A stretch of DNA of 64,000 bases from G963555815 sp965249615 [NCBI: bacterium] (GCA_965249615.1 CBDFMI010000006.1:62001-126000), one strand, 5' to 3'; shown: positions 53,512-63,251, numbered from the stretch's first letter. Made by a program: numbers and translations. Notes: generated by a model from the letters alone, not told the origin.

Positions 53512-53904
53512 ATGTCACTCGCGCCTGGGGTTGGAGACATCTACTGCTTGCCCATTGAGGTGGGTCGGCAGGTGGCGGCGACTCTGGCAGATGCCCAGAT
53601 CGTCAAGGTTCCTTTCAAGGGGCGAATCATCAAGGTCGTTGGCGGGGTCGGGGCCATCGGTGGAACGGTGGACCCCACGGACGTGGACCTGATGATCGAG
53701 AACGGGACCACGGACATCCTTTCGGCGCTGATCCCGGCGGTGAATGGATCGGCCATCGCGGCGACTCCTCTGACGGGGGCGATTGCGAGCGGTGAGGATG
53801 ATGTGGCCGAGGACGCTGTGATCCACCTCGACGTCACCGTGACGGGCGGAACATCACCGACGGTGGACGGCATCTGGGTCCACATCTGGATCGTCAGAGA
53901 GTAG
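53512..53904 (+). CDS. Phage head protein, possibly decoration
   Basis: The 130-residue protein is beta-rich and Gly/Ala/Thr-rich, with LADAQIVKVPFKGRIIKVVG and HLDVTVTGGTSPTVDGIWVHIWIVRE. AGAGAGGAGAAAG precedes the ATG. Its position right after the capsid fits a capsid-stabilising protein. I do not recognise a family. Confidence 0.6.
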   Translation: MSLAPGVGDIYCLPIEVGRQVAATLADAQIVKVPFKGRIIKVVGGVGAIGGTVDPTDVDLMIENGTTDILSALIPAVNGSAIAATPLTGAIASGEDDVAEDAVIHLDVTVTGGTSPTVDGIWVHIWIVRE

Positions 53905-53981
53905 ACGAGGCCACGGGGGACGGGGATGGCCTCGTCCCCTGATGGCTTGAATGAGAAGCCACCCCAGAAAGAGGGAATGTT

Positions 53982-54263
53982 ATGGGACATGGAGTCGTCG
54001 AGAGCTCAGGAGCCAAGACTGCTGACGCCCAGATCAAGAGCACCTCGGGGACGGTGTGGGGAGCGCAACTGAAGGGCGGCTCCGATACGGCCACGCTCGT
54101 CCTCTATGACGGGACGTCCGCCTCGGACAAGAAGATCTGTGAGCTGTCCGCTGCCGCCGGGGTCCTTTCTGAAATCACGCTTCCCGAAGGGGTCTCTTTT
54201 TCAACGGGACTTTTCGCTGATGTCACCGGGACGGGCCCGGAATACGTCGTCTGGTCTGAGTAG
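53982..54263 (+). CDS. Small phage structural protein
   Basis: The 93-residue beta-rich protein (SGTVWGAQLKGGSDTATLVL, then SEITLPEGVSFSTGLFADVT) resembles the small head or neck proteins of many siphoviruses in overall type. Specific function is unknown. It begins 77 bp after the previous gene. Confidence 0.6.
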   Translation: MGHGVVESSGAKTADAQIKSTSGTVWGAQLKGGSDTATLVLYDGTSASDKKICELSAAAGVLSEITLPEGVSFSTGLFADVTGTGPEYVVWSE

Positions 54264-54271
54264 GAGCGCCA

Positions 54272-55009
54272 ATGGCTGCAGACATCACTGAAATTCAAGC
54301 GATGGTGGTCAGGAAGATCCAGGACAAGGCTGCATTTCTCTCGACGGCCGCTGGCACGGGAGACTTGGAAGCCCTCATCAACGAGGCGGTCAAGCAGTAT
54401 TCCCGGAACCGCCCTCAAGTCATCGTTGAGGACGAGTCTGGAGACGGCGGGTTCGACTATCCATTGACCGGGCAGTTCACGGGAATTGCGTTCTGGGAAA
54501 AGGGGTTCTCGGAAATCCGAAAGGTGATCTATCCGAGGGATGATGCCTCCGCCACGGAAAACGTGCTTGACGAAGACGATTACACCATCGTCACGAGGAT
54601 CAGCGCTTCTGTCCAAGACGACTACCTGAGATTTCTTTCGGCGGTGCCCGTCGCCACGGAAAAATATCGGATCTTTTACACGGCGCGCCATGTGGTGGAC
54701 GCCACCAGCTCCACGGTCCCAGCGGCTGACGATGAGGCGATAGCGAACCTGGCGTCCGCCTTCGCGTGCGAGGCTATCTCGTCCCGCTACGCCGGGACGA
54801 AAAAACCTTCCCTCGACGCCGATTCGGTGGATTACGCGGACCGGTCTCAGCAGTATCGCCTGCTTGCCCAAAGGTTCTGGAAGTCATACGCCGCACATCT
54901 CGGAATCCCTGTCGATGGAACGAGAGAAGGACAATCCGCTTTGGTCGATCTGGATCTGAACTTCCAGTGGCAAAGGCCGTTCCTCTTTCACGGATCTAGG
55001 GGACGCTGA
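54272..55009 (+). CDS. Head-tail connector-type protein
   Basis: The 245-residue protein has the helix-rich start VVRKIQDKAAFLSTAAGTGD, then DLEALINEAVKQYSRNRPQV, a beta middle and a helical end (SAFACEAISSRYAG, then YRLLAQRFWKSYAAHLG). This matches the general layout of head-completion adaptors (gp6/gp15-like). The position after the head genes agrees. Confidence 0.6.
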   Translation: MAADITEIQAMVVRKIQDKAAFLSTAAGTGDLEALINEAVKQYSRNRPQVIVEDESGDGGFDYPLTGQFTGIAFWEKGFSEIRKVIYPRDDASATENVLDEDDYTIVTRISASVQDDYLRFLSAVPVATEKYRIFYTARHVVDATSSTVPAADDEAIANLASAFACEAISSRYAGTKKPSLDADSVDYADRSQQYRLLAQRFWKSYAAHLGIPVDGTREGQSALVDLDLNFQWQRPFLFHGSRGR

Positions 55010-55512
55010 TGCCGTTCATTCCGAAGATCGACATTCGAATGGAAGGGAAGATCTTCAAAGGGGGATCTGAGCGGGTGATCGGAAGACACCTGACGGCGGG
55101 CATGACGGAGATCGCGGCGTTCGGTGAGAGGGAGATCAAAAAGAACACACCCATCGGGGCCAGCGGCGGTCGGGGAGGTCTTGTTGGGTCTGTTTTCGGT
55201 GACGTGCGACGGGGCGGGCGGAAGCCTCTGGCAGTGTTTGGGTCGAGCTCCCTTCATGCCCTTCCAGTGGAGGAGGGAACGCGGCCGCATTTTCCTCCCG
55301 TAGACGCCCTGGTGGATTGGGTGCGGTTCAAGGGGCTCGACGTGAGAGCCGGGATTCCTCCCAGAAGGATGGCGTTCCTGGTGGCCAGAAAAATCAGTCA
55401 GCGCGGGACAAAGGGCCAGAAAATGTTCGCCAAAAGCATCCCCAAAATAAGGCGGTTCGCCGAGAGGCAGATAGGACTCAAGGCGCGGGCTATCACTGAG
55501 GAGTTCAAGTGA
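55009..55512 (+). CDS. Tail/neck protein, HK97 gp10-like
   Basis: The 167-residue protein has GEREIKKNTPIGASGGRGGLVGSV-type sequence (read here as GEREIKKNTPIGAS, then GGLVGSVFGD) and AVFGSSSLHALPVEEGTRPH, as in the HK97 gp10/virion morphogenesis family. It overlaps its upstream gene by 1 bp and its downstream gene by 4 bp. Confidence 0.65.
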   Translation: MPFIPKIDIRMEGKIFKGGSERVIGRHLTAGMTEIAAFGEREIKKNTPIGASGGRGGLVGSVFGDVRRGGRKPLAVFGSSSLHALPVEEGTRPHFPPVDALVDWVRFKGLDVRAGIPPRRMAFLVARKISQRGTKGQKMFAKSIPKIRRFAERQIGLKARAITEEFK

Positions 55513-55952
55513 GCTGGGCGAATATCCGAACGCAGCTCAAGACCATCTTGGAAGGGGTGGCCGGGATCGGAACGGTCCACGACTACCAGCGGTGGGAGAT
55601 CGAGGCGGACAATTTCACGACGCTCTTTGTGAGCACGGGTCGGATCAACACCTGGATGATCACCCGGGACGCGAGCCCGGAGGACGAGCTCGCACAGAAA
55701 CAGCACTACCGAAAACATCAGATCCGCATCATCGGCATCTACGCAATGGACGATTCGGACGCGACCGAGAAGGTCTTCTCGGACCTTCTGGAGACCATCT
55801 GCAACACGCTGAGGACGAATCTGGATCTGGCCGGGACGGCGGAGAGCCACAGCCCGCCGGAGGTGAAGGAAGACAACCACACGAAGTTTGCTGGGGTTCT
55901 TTGCCATTACGGAGAGATCGCGATGGAGGTCCGAGAGGACGTGACCTTCTAG
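55509..55952 (+). CDS. Probable tail terminator protein
   Basis: The 147-residue protein starts SWANIRTQLKTILEGVAGIG and has the alpha-beta pattern of tail terminators (KHQIRIIGIYAMDDSDATEK, then FSDLLETICNTLRTN). Its order, after the gp10-like gene and before the tail tube, is the usual place for a terminator. Confidence 0.6.
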   Translation: MSWANIRTQLKTILEGVAGIGTVHDYQRWEIEADNFTTLFVSTGRINTWMITRDASPEDELAQKQHYRKHQIRIIGIYAMDDSDATEKVFSDLLETICNTLRTNLDLAGTAESHSPPEVKEDNHTKFAGVLCHYGEIAMEVREDVTF

Positions 55953-55962
55953 GGAGGGACCG

Positions 55963-56148
55963 ATGAAAGGCCGTGTGAAACACAACCAGGTCAGTTATCA
56001 CCCGAAATTCGGGGAGCTGAAGCCGGGACAGATCGTCGAGCTCCCGGCCACCTTCGATTTCAGCAAGTCGGATCTCTTTGAGCCCGCGAGGAAGCCGGAT
56101 GGAAAGGGAGGCCCACCTCGCGGGTCCGGGAAAAAGGGGGAAAGATAG
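55963..56148 (+). CDS. Small tail-region protein
   Basis: The 61-residue basic protein (KHNQVSYHPKFGELKPGQIV, then ELPATFDFSKSDLFEPA) precedes the tail tube gene. GGAGGGACCG lies upstream of the ATG. No family is recognised. Confidence 0.55.
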   Translation: MKGRVKHNQVSYHPKFGELKPGQIVELPATFDFSKSDLFEPARKPDGKGGPPRGSGKKGER

Positions 56149-57185
56149 ATGGCACAAGGACGAGAAATCACGGCGGCCATCAAGAAGGGCCCACCTGGGG
56201 GACCCCGCTGGCGGCCGGGGCGTCAGACGGTGTGCTGCTCCAGTCTGAGGGCCTCGGGGGAGGCGCGGGTGAGGACCTCATCGCCGAGGAGGCTGGAGTT
56301 CCCTTCGTCCAGACCTCTGACCGCGGGAATGTCGACATTGAGGGAACGGTCACCGCCTTTTACCGCTATTCCGGCGCGTTGAACCGTCTCCTGGCAATGG
56401 CCATCGGCCAGGACACGGCGGCACAGATTGCAGCAACGACTGCCTACACACACACGATGATCCCGCAGGCGACGCTGGACGCCATTTTCGGGACCTTGGC
56501 CATAGACAAGAATGTCTCGGTCTGGGAATGGCCAGGCGTCAAGGTTAAAGGTTTCACGATTTCCGGCGAGGCGGGGCAGCCCATCAATATCGAGTTTGAG
56601 ATCATCGCAAACACGCTGAACCGAAACACCAGCGGTGGGGTCAACAACAATACGACCATCACCAACGTCACCTACCGCTCGAAGGCGCTGCGGGCCCTGT
56701 TCAATCACCTGACCTTAAGGATGCACAATCAAAGCGACGCAGCTCTCGGCGCGGGCGACAAGCTCAACATCACCAGCTTCTCTCTGGAATTCACCCGGCC
56801 CATGAGCGCAGCTCACATTTCCTCCCAGCGGGAGGTCATTGAGCCGACCGGAGACGGTCTCCCAGAAATCACCTTAGAGATTGAGCTCCCCGAATACACA
56901 GCAGACACCCACCTCTCGGACCTGGATGCAGAGACCCTGAAGAAGATCGACCTGGACTTAGATTCAGGAGTCGACGCCGGATCGAGCAACAACTACCGGC
57001 TCCTGATCGACATCCCGCAGGCCAAGATCATCGACGCCGAGGCTGCGGTCGACGGAGCTGGAAAGATCGTCCACCCGCTCACCCTTCGCCTTGAAGAGGC
57101 GCAGACCGCCCCTTCGGGTATGACCGCTACCCGCCCATTGCAGATCGTAGCCACCAACCAGCACACGACATCGGAGCTCGCGTGA
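56149..57185 (+). pseudogene. Tail tube protein, frameshifted at its N-terminus
   Basis: The gene codes for about 345 residues of a major tail (tube) protein. It begins MAQGREITAAIKKG, then needs one extra C in the CCC run at 56190-56192 to continue as PTWGTPLAAGASDGVLLQSE. The long second frame runs to 57185 with VTAFYRYSGALNRLLAMAIG, SVWEWPGVKVKGFTISGEAG and ITSFSLEFTRPMSAAH, a beta-rich tube-like protein. As read, only a late internal start (56232) could make it, removing 28 residues. Confidence 0.7.
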
Positions 57186-57448
57186 TGGGAGACCCGCTTC
57201 TTGAGGCGGTCTTAAAAAACCAAGAGACGTTGGGGCGCAACAGCGCGGCCCTGCAACGTCTAGAATCCGGCCATTCCGAGATGCGCACTGACCTGAAGCT
57301 GCAAAACGGGCGTCTGGGAAAGGTAGAGACCGCTGTGACAACGATTAAAGGAATCAAGTCAGGGGTCGTATTGGCCGGGTCTTTGCTCGGCAGCGGAATC
57401 ACTCTTGCCATAGGGGCTGTTGCCCTCTGGCTTAGGTGGAGGAACTGA
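57185..57448 (+). CDS. Small coiled-coil membrane protein
   Basis: The 87-residue protein has an amphipathic helix (LLEAVLKNQETLGRNSAALQ) and one C-terminal transmembrane segment (VVLAGSLLGSGITLAIGAVA). A GTG at 57182, overlapping the tail tube stop as GTGATG, is an alternative start. Function is unknown. Confidence 0.55.
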   Translation: MGDPLLEAVLKNQETLGRNSAALQRLESGHSEMRTDLKLQNGRLGKVETAVTTIKGIKSGVVLAGSLLGSGITLAIGAVALWLRWRN

Positions 57449-57450
57449 CA

Positions 57451-57840
57451 ATGGGGCACATCCGAATTGTGGATGAGAAAGAGCGGTTTGATTTTCGGTT
57501 CGGAGAGTCGGTCATCTTTTACCGCCGAATCTCTCAAGACCATCTCAACGAAATTGTGGAGAGGCACACAAGGAAAAGGTTTCGAAGAAATCAGCCCACT
57601 GAGGAAGTAGACAACAAAGCTGTCCAGACCGAGGCCCTTGACTTCGCCATCCTGGGTTGGGAAGGGGTTCATGGGCGGAACGGCCCTATTGAGTGCACCC
57701 CAGAAAATAAGCGCCTTCTCCCGGTTCCTGTCATTGACCAACTCCAGGACCTGGTGGTGGGGGAGGGACCGGCGCAAGGCGAGGAGTCTGACAAAAATTT
57801 AGGCAATACCTCGACATCCGGCGGGACTTCCCCAGGCTAG
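57451..57840 (+). CDS. Tail assembly chaperone, short form (G-like)
   Basis: The 129-residue product starts MGHIRIVDEKERFDFRFGES with GGAGG upstream. Its size, position just before the tape measure gene and a slippery site near its end match lambda G. The C-terminal end is Gly/Ser/Thr-rich and low complexity. Confidence 0.65.
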   Translation: MGHIRIVDEKERFDFRFGESVIFYRRISQDHLNEIVERHTRKRFRRNQPTEEVDNKAVQTEALDFAILGWEGVHGRNGPIECTPENKRLLPVPVIDQLQDLVVGEGPAQGEESDKNLGNTSTSGGTSPG

Positions 57841-58175
57841 ATTGCGGGACGTGCGAGGAGCAATTCGAGGCGGGGGATCTCAGGGATCTCCCGTGCAGCC
57901 AATGTCCTTGGCAGGATTATCAGCCAACGGCAGAAAACAGAAGGGCCCTTGAAATCTATGGGATGTTCAACAACAAGTTCATCCATGACTTCGGGGCCTG
58001 GCCGCTGGTCTTCGAGGTCCTGGATCTGAGCATGTCTAAAGGCCAGGCCAAAAGGCTCTTAGCAAAACTCGGGGCGATCCATGAGGCCCTGACGCAGGGG
58101 GTAGATACCCACAAGAATTTAGAGGGCGTTAGTCCGGGATCTAACTTTAGTCGGGGAACTAAATTTAGGGTGTAA
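57451..58175 (+). CDS. Tail assembly chaperone, frameshifted long form (GT-like)
   Basis: A -1 slip at 57795-57801 joins the short form to an open frame with LDIRRDFPRLDCGTCEEQFE, then LPCSQCPWQDYQ, AENRRALEIYGMFNNKF and WPLVFEVLDLSMSKG, giving about 241 residues. The Cys pairs and the ENRRALEIY block match the T-like C-terminal domain of tail chaperones. It ends just before the tape measure gene. A missing base in the A5 run would give the same joined frame. Confidence 0.65.
57795..57801 (+). other. -1 programmed frameshift heptamer A AAT TTA
   Basis: The heptamer A-AAT-TTA sits in the zero frame exactly as X-XXY-YYZ. A slip of one base puts AAA and TTT in the two sites and opens the -1 frame. 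The zero-frame stop is 37 nt further on. Confidence 0.65.
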
Positions 58176-58178
58176 GTG

Positions 58179-60434
58179 ATGGCGTCGCGCATCTTCATCT
58201 CTCTTGAGGTAGATGACAAGGGTTCCGCTGTCATCAGGAATTTCGCTTCTAAAGCCAAGAAAAAACTTGATTCCGTTGTGACCGCCCAACGGGGTTTTGC
58301 CACGAAATCTTTGGCGTCCATGAAGCGGTTTGGATCTGGGTTCGCCGGATCGGTCAATAAAGCTTTCAGGGCCCTGTCCTCATTGCAGGGGTTTCTGGTC
58401 GCTGGTGGGCTTGTCCTCGCCTTTAAGTCGTTGGTGGATAGCGCCTCTGGGTTCGAGGCTGAGCTGACAAATGTTTCTACTCTGGTGGACACCGCTCTCG
58501 TTTCGATGGATGAGTTGAAGACCCAGATTCTTGCCTTGCCGAACGCGCTGGGCTCCGCCACCGATAACACGAAGGCGCTATACCAGGCCTTATCCGCTGG
58601 AGTCGATCCGGTCAAGGCCGTGGAGTTCATTGCAGAGGCCGCGAAGTTTGCCAAGGCCGCTCTCACGGACACCTTCACGGCCGTGGACATAGGGACAACG
58701 GTGTTGAATGCCTATGGTCTCAAGGCGGAGGAGGTGACTAGAGTCAATGATATCCTGTTTAAGACCATTGAGCTTGGGAAGACGACCGGACAGGAACTCG
58801 CCTCCGCCCTCGGGATAGACATTCCCACCGCCGCCGCCCTCAAGGTTCCACTTGAGGAGGTCACCGCCGCCATCGCCACCATGACAAAAGGCGGGATCGA
58901 CACCGACATCGCCGTGACATCTCTCAACCAGGCCCTCATCACATTCCTCAATCCCACCAAACAAGCCATGGATCTCGCTAAAGAGTTAGGGGTTGAGCTT
59001 TCTGCGGACGCCATTAAAACGAAAGGTTTTGCGGGGGCCCTGGCGGAGCTTGCGGCCAAGTCCGAAGGGAACACGGAGGCCATTTCTACGTTCTTCGGCA
59101 ACATCAGGGCCCTCCGTGCGGCCCTGGCTCTCACGGGCCCCCAGGCGGCGGAATTTGACGCGATTCTGGGAAAGCTCAGGGAGTCTGCCGGCGCAACAGG
59201 TGTCGCCTTTGAGAAACAGCGGGGGAGTTTCAAGGCGGTAAAAGAAGAATTCTCGGCCGGTTTTGAGAAGCTCGCCATCGCGTTGGGAACGACGCTTTTC
59301 CCGGTCCTGACCAAGATCCTTAAAAAGCTCGAACCGATTATAGACACGGTGGGGAAATGGATATCGGCAAACGAGGATCTTATTGCTTCTGGACTTGTTC
59401 TTTTTCTGAGGGGCGTTCTTTCTGCCCTGCGCCCGCCCATTGTTGTCATTGGGTCTCTAATCAAAGTCATTAGGGGTCTTATTAACGTCGTCCGACATTT
59501 CATAGAACGCGGCAGGGATCTCATGAATTTCCTTAGAGCTCTTCCGCGCGAGGTGAGGGCGGCTGGCCGGGCTTTTGTTTCTGGGTTTACAGAAGGGATC
59601 AAGTCTGGGATCGATGGGGCAGTCGAGTCGGTGAAGGGGATGATGGGGAGGATCAGAAATCTACTCCCGTTCTCTCCCGCGAAAGAAGGCCCCCTGTCAG
59701 ATCTCGACATCGCCGGGCAACGCTTTTCCAAGACATTTGCTCAAGGGATCTTACAGGGAGAGCCGGCCATTCAGGAGTCCGTCACTTCATTGGCCGAACT
59801 GCTCAACTCTTTCATGGAAGGATTTCAAACCCAGTTTATCACCGCACACCAAGCCATGAAAGACATAGGCCGAACAACCTACGAAGGGATCAACGAAAGT
59901 ATCTTCCAGCTCATCAAGGGGACCAAAAGCCTTGGAGATGTGTGGAAAGCCGTACTGGATCAGATGCTCAGACAACTCATCAAATTCGCCACCTCTAAGG
60001 CTTTAGAGCTCTTGATCAAGGTTCTAGCGTCTATGGGAACCGGGGGAGCTGGAGGACTATTGGGAGGGCTTTTCGGGGGCAGTGGAGGTGGAGGAGGAAT
60101 CCCCTTCCTCGACAAGATCCTGTCTCCTGTCACGAAGTTTGTAAAGAAGATCCCGCTCATCGGTGGCTTCTTTCAAACGGGGACCCCTTTTGTCCAGAGG
60201 GATATGCTGGCCGGCCTTCATAAAGGCGAAGCCGTTATCCCTGCCGAGCACAACCCTTTCGGGCGGGCGGGGCCCCCAGCTCAGGCGGGCGGCGGGCCCA
60301 CGATCATCTTTCAGCGGGGAGCTTTTGCCGGAGCGGTTGTGAGAAGTGAGCGCGACATCGAGCGTCTCGCCATCGAGATCGAAAAGCGCATCCGTCGCCG
60401 CAGTAGATTGGCCCTGGCCCCGGGTGTCGGGTAA
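58179..60434 (+). CDS. Tail tape measure protein (TP901 family)
   Basis: The 751-residue protein has the TP901 tape-measure core: ASGFEAELTNVSTLVDTA, LGSATDNTKALYQALSAGVD, AVDIGTTVLNAYGLKAEEV and LNQALITFLNPTKQA. Hydrophobic stretches and a Gly-rich end follow (GGAGGLLGGLFGGSGGGGG). It sets tail length. The length gives a fairly short tail. A GTG at 58176 precedes the ATG directly. Confidence 0.9.
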   Translation: MASRIFISLEVDDKGSAVIRNFASKAKKKLDSVVTAQRGFATKSLASMKRFGSGFAGSVNKAFRALSSLQGFLVAGGLVLAFKSLVDSASGFEAELTNVSTLVDTALVSMDELKTQILALPNALGSATDNTKALYQALSAGVDPVKAVEFIAEAAKFAKAALTDTFTAVDIGTTVLNAYGLKAEEVTRVNDILFKTIELGKTTGQELASALGIDIPTAAALKVPLEEVTAAIATMTKGGIDTDIAVTSLNQALITFLNPTKQAMDLAKELGVELSADAIKTKGFAGALAELAAKSEGNTEAISTFFGNIRALRAALALTGPQAAEFDAILGKLRESAGATGVAFEKQRGSFKAVKEEFSAGFEKLAIALGTTLFPVLTKILKKLEPIIDTVGKWISANEDLIASGLVLFLRGVLSALRPPIVVIGSLIKVIRGLINVVRHFIERGRDLMNFLRALPREVRAAGRAFVSGFTEGIKSGIDGAVESVKGMMGRIRNLLPFSPAKEGPLSDLDIAGQRFSKTFAQGILQGEPAIQESVTSLAELLNSFMEGFQTQFITAHQAMKDIGRTTYEGINESIFQLIKGTKSLGDVWKAVLDQMLRQLIKFATSKALELLIKVLASMGTGGAGGLLGGLFGGSGGGGGIPFLDKILSPVTKFVKKIPLIGGFFQTGTPFVQRDMLAGLHKGEAVIPAEHNPFGRAGPPAQAGGGPTIIFQRGAFAGAVVRSERDIERLAIEIEKRIRRRSRLALAPGVG

Positions 60435-61497
60435 TGGGTAAGGCCAGGTTCCTCTACAACCATTTCATTACGGCCGAGTCCCTGATCACGCCGTCTTCCC
60501 AGGCGAACGGCGTAGTCGGAACCCCTGTGCCAGAAGTCACCGGATCGGGCTCAATGAACTCTCAGGGCCCTTTACCGGAACGACGGCCCTTCTCTACACG
60601 GTCGAAATCGATCTGGGGGGCGAGGTGGGCGTCGCCACCTTTAGGTGGAGAAAAGACACCTCGTCCGGGTGGGAGGCATCAGGGGTCCTCACGTCCACCA
60701 GCTTCCAGACGCTCGACAACGGCGTGAAAGTGAAATTTACCGGGGGCGCGGGGGCAGACTTCAACGTGGGAGACCGCTGGACCTTCAAGGCCAACCGGTT
60801 CTTCTCGAAGGGCAGACTCATTGATTGGGACCCGGACACGCCTTGGAGATCTTCCAGCCTGGAGACCCCGAGCTTCCTGACCATTGACTTAGGCAGCGCG
60901 AAGAACGTCAAAGCGGTCTGCATCTTCAACCACAACATCACGAGCGGGGCGACAGTCCTTCGGCTTTTGGCGAACACCTCGGACTCTTGGGGGTCCCCCC
61001 CCTTCACTCTAAACCTTACCCATGCGACAGGACCCATCCTGGCCTACCTGGATCAGACGTATCAATTCTGGAGGGTTGAGGTGACGGACTCGGGGAATTC
61101 AGACCCCTACATCGAGATTGGGGAGCTCTTCCTGGGGGATTATTTCGAGCCGTCACGGAACTTCATCTTGAGATCCCCGCGCGGCGAGGTCGCCCAAGAG
61201 GAAGAGAACCCGACAGCGGCCGGCATCCCAAAGCTCGTGCTGAGGAACCGGGTGAGAGAGTTCGAGCTCTTCTACGGCGGCATCTCGGACACCGACAAAT
61301 CCAGTTTTGAGACGCTCTTCCAGGCCATCAAGGACAGGGCGAACAAAAGAAGTCGTGGCCTCTTTTTAAACCAGGATTCTGCCGTGACGACAGACACCTA
61401 CATGGTGGACTGGATGAGTCCGCTTTTCTTTGAGCCCACCTCCTTTGGAAGGTGGGACCTCGAAACGCAGCTCCGGGAGAAGGCGGCGCTGGTATAG
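60434..61497 (+). pseudogene. Tail protein, frameshifted near its N-terminus
   Basis: About 355 residues in two frames. The first (from 60434) starts GKARFLYNHFITAESLITPS and reaches SMNSQGP. The second continues FTGTTALLYTVEIDLGGEVG, through FTFKANRFFSKGRLIDWDPD-like sequence, to 61497. One base added to GGGCCC at 60565-60570 joins them. The body is beta-rich with a discoidin-like LTIDLGSAKNVKAVCIFNHN block, which may bind sugar, so it is a likely tail-tip protein. Family uncertain. Confidence 0.65.
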
Positions 61498-61504
61498 GTG
61501 GGCG

Positions 61505-62014
61505 ATGAAAGCGACCTCTCTCACATTCGACCAGGCGATGGAACAGGGGCAGGACCCATCGCTCCTCTTCTTCTTCGCCAACGGCTACGGGGTCCGAATC
61601 TATTCGGACCGGCACCCGCCTCGCCTGGCGGATGCCGAGGGGGATGAGCACCTGGCGGACGGAACTTTCAAGGCAGACGGGAGCATTAAGGCTGGTGGCG
61701 GGCTCGGGAGCATCTTCGACAGGCGGAATAGGGTCCTGGATTGGGGGGCATTGTCAGAGGCTGATGAGACCCTGCTGGTGTCCGAGAGCTTCAGCGAAGC
61801 GAGGCCGTCCGAGCTGACCGTTCTTCTCGACAACTCAGATTTAGAGATGTCGGCCATTGAGGGTGGCGAGAACATCCTGTCGGCTCTGGTGCGGCTGATT
61901 GCGATCCAGCCTGGGGCCACTGAGTGGGCCGATCATCTCGTGCTTGGGGACTTCATTGTTCATTCCTACATGCTGACCCGTGAAGCCCTCGAACTGACGA
62001 TAGCGGCGGTCTAA
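61505..62014 (+). CDS. Tail-tip protein with ADG hexad repeats
   Basis: The 169-residue protein from the ATG at 61505 carries two ADGTFK/ADGSIK hexads (LADGTFKADGSIKAGG) in its first third. The rest (SELTVLLDNSDLEMSAIEGG, then HSYMLTREALELTIAAV) is beta-rich. ADG-type repeats are common in phage tail-tip proteins. Frame start and 1-bp overlap with the next gene fit a cluster. Confidence 0.65.
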   Translation: MKATSLTFDQAMEQGQDPSLLFFFANGYGVRIYSDRHPPRLADAEGDEHLADGTFKADGSIKAGGGLGSIFDRRNRVLDWGALSEADETLLVSESFSEARPSELTVLLDNSDLEMSAIEGGENILSALVRLIAIQPGATEWADHLVLGDFIVHSYMLTREALELTIAAV

Positions 62015-63236
62015 TGGCGAGCACAAATGTTGACCTGATCCTCGACCCGATCACCCTTCCGAGGGCCGGGAGGTATTCCGCTCCTGGGGACGAGGGAGAC
62101 GTCTTGCCCATCGTCTACGGAGACCTGACGGACGGCAGCGGGGGGATCTGGAAGGCCCCCAGGATCGACACCGGCGGATCTGGAACGTATTGCCTCGCTG
62201 GCCACGCGGTCCTGTCGGTGGGCAATGGGAATTCGGTCACGCTCTACGACGATGACGGCCTGATCCCCGGAGGGGAATACACCTTCAGTGAGTCGAACGA
62301 TTTTCAGTCGTTAGGGGCCATTGCGACAGCGGTCTTCACCACCGCCCCGAAGGGGGCCGTGCGAGTTCGGATGAAAGGGAAGAACTCAGGCGCCACCCTC
62401 ATCGAGAACCCCATCACGCAGTTGGAGAATTTTATAGCTGTCCACCTGGGGTTCGCGTCCGCGATCTTCAACACGACCTTCCTTGAGGAGAGCAGGGCCA
62501 GGGCCGACGCATACAAAGGCGCCGGCGTGGTGCGCTTTGACACTTCCGCTGCCGAGTTCACACAGAAGATCCTGGCAATTTTGTTGGCCGATTCAGGGTA
62601 GGCAAAGAAAGGAAGATTGAGCTCAAGGTGGAGCTCGGGTTTTCCAGTGGAAACGTCCCTGAAGCGCTGGCAGCACATCTTCCGGCCTCGCGGCTTGGGG
62701 CCGACATCAGGGCGGAGCGCAGGAGAGACGAGATCGTGAATCAACCTGCGGCAGGTTACAGGTTTAATTACTTCGATTCCGCCTTCACGGGACACGACGA
62801 CGGGTCGACCAAAAAAGACCTCAAGAGCCAGTCTCTTCACGGAGCCCGTCCGCCCAGGGGCGGGAAATATGAGATGGACTGGATCAGGGACCTGACGACG
62901 GTGAGGGCCATTCAAGACGTCCTGATGTCGATGTTTAAGAACGGACCCCGAATCATCGAATACACGGACGCGACCCTCAGAAATTGTCTCCCTCTTGAGC
63001 TGGAAGACTTTGTGGGGTTCTCGTCTGACTTCGTTGAGGATGAAAAAGGAGCCCTGCTGAAGAATCAGGTCATGCAGGTGATCGGAAAGAGCGTGGATAT
63101 GCAGAGCCAGCGGATCACCCTCAGGCTGCTGGACACAGGAGGATTTCTAGCCACCGCGAATCTGGCGGATGGGACCTGCATCGCAGACGGGAGCTGCGTC
63201 GCGGGGGGGAGCAGGGACACGACGGTATATGCGTAG
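62014..63236 (+). pseudogene. Tail-tip/baseplate hub protein, frameshifted in the middle
   Basis: About 407 residues in two frames. The first (to 62601) begins STNVDLILDPITLPRAGRYS and ends EFTQKILAILLADSG. The second begins VGKERKIELKVELGFSSGNV and ends in the hexads LADGTCIADGSCVAGGS. Adding one G to the GGG at 62596-62598 replaces the stop with VGKERK and joins both. The GNVPE region and the late IIEYTDATLRNCLPLELEDF resemble tail hub proteins. It shares the ADG hexads with the preceding gene. Confidence 0.7.
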
Positions 63237-63251
63237 AGAAGCGCTCTCAAG

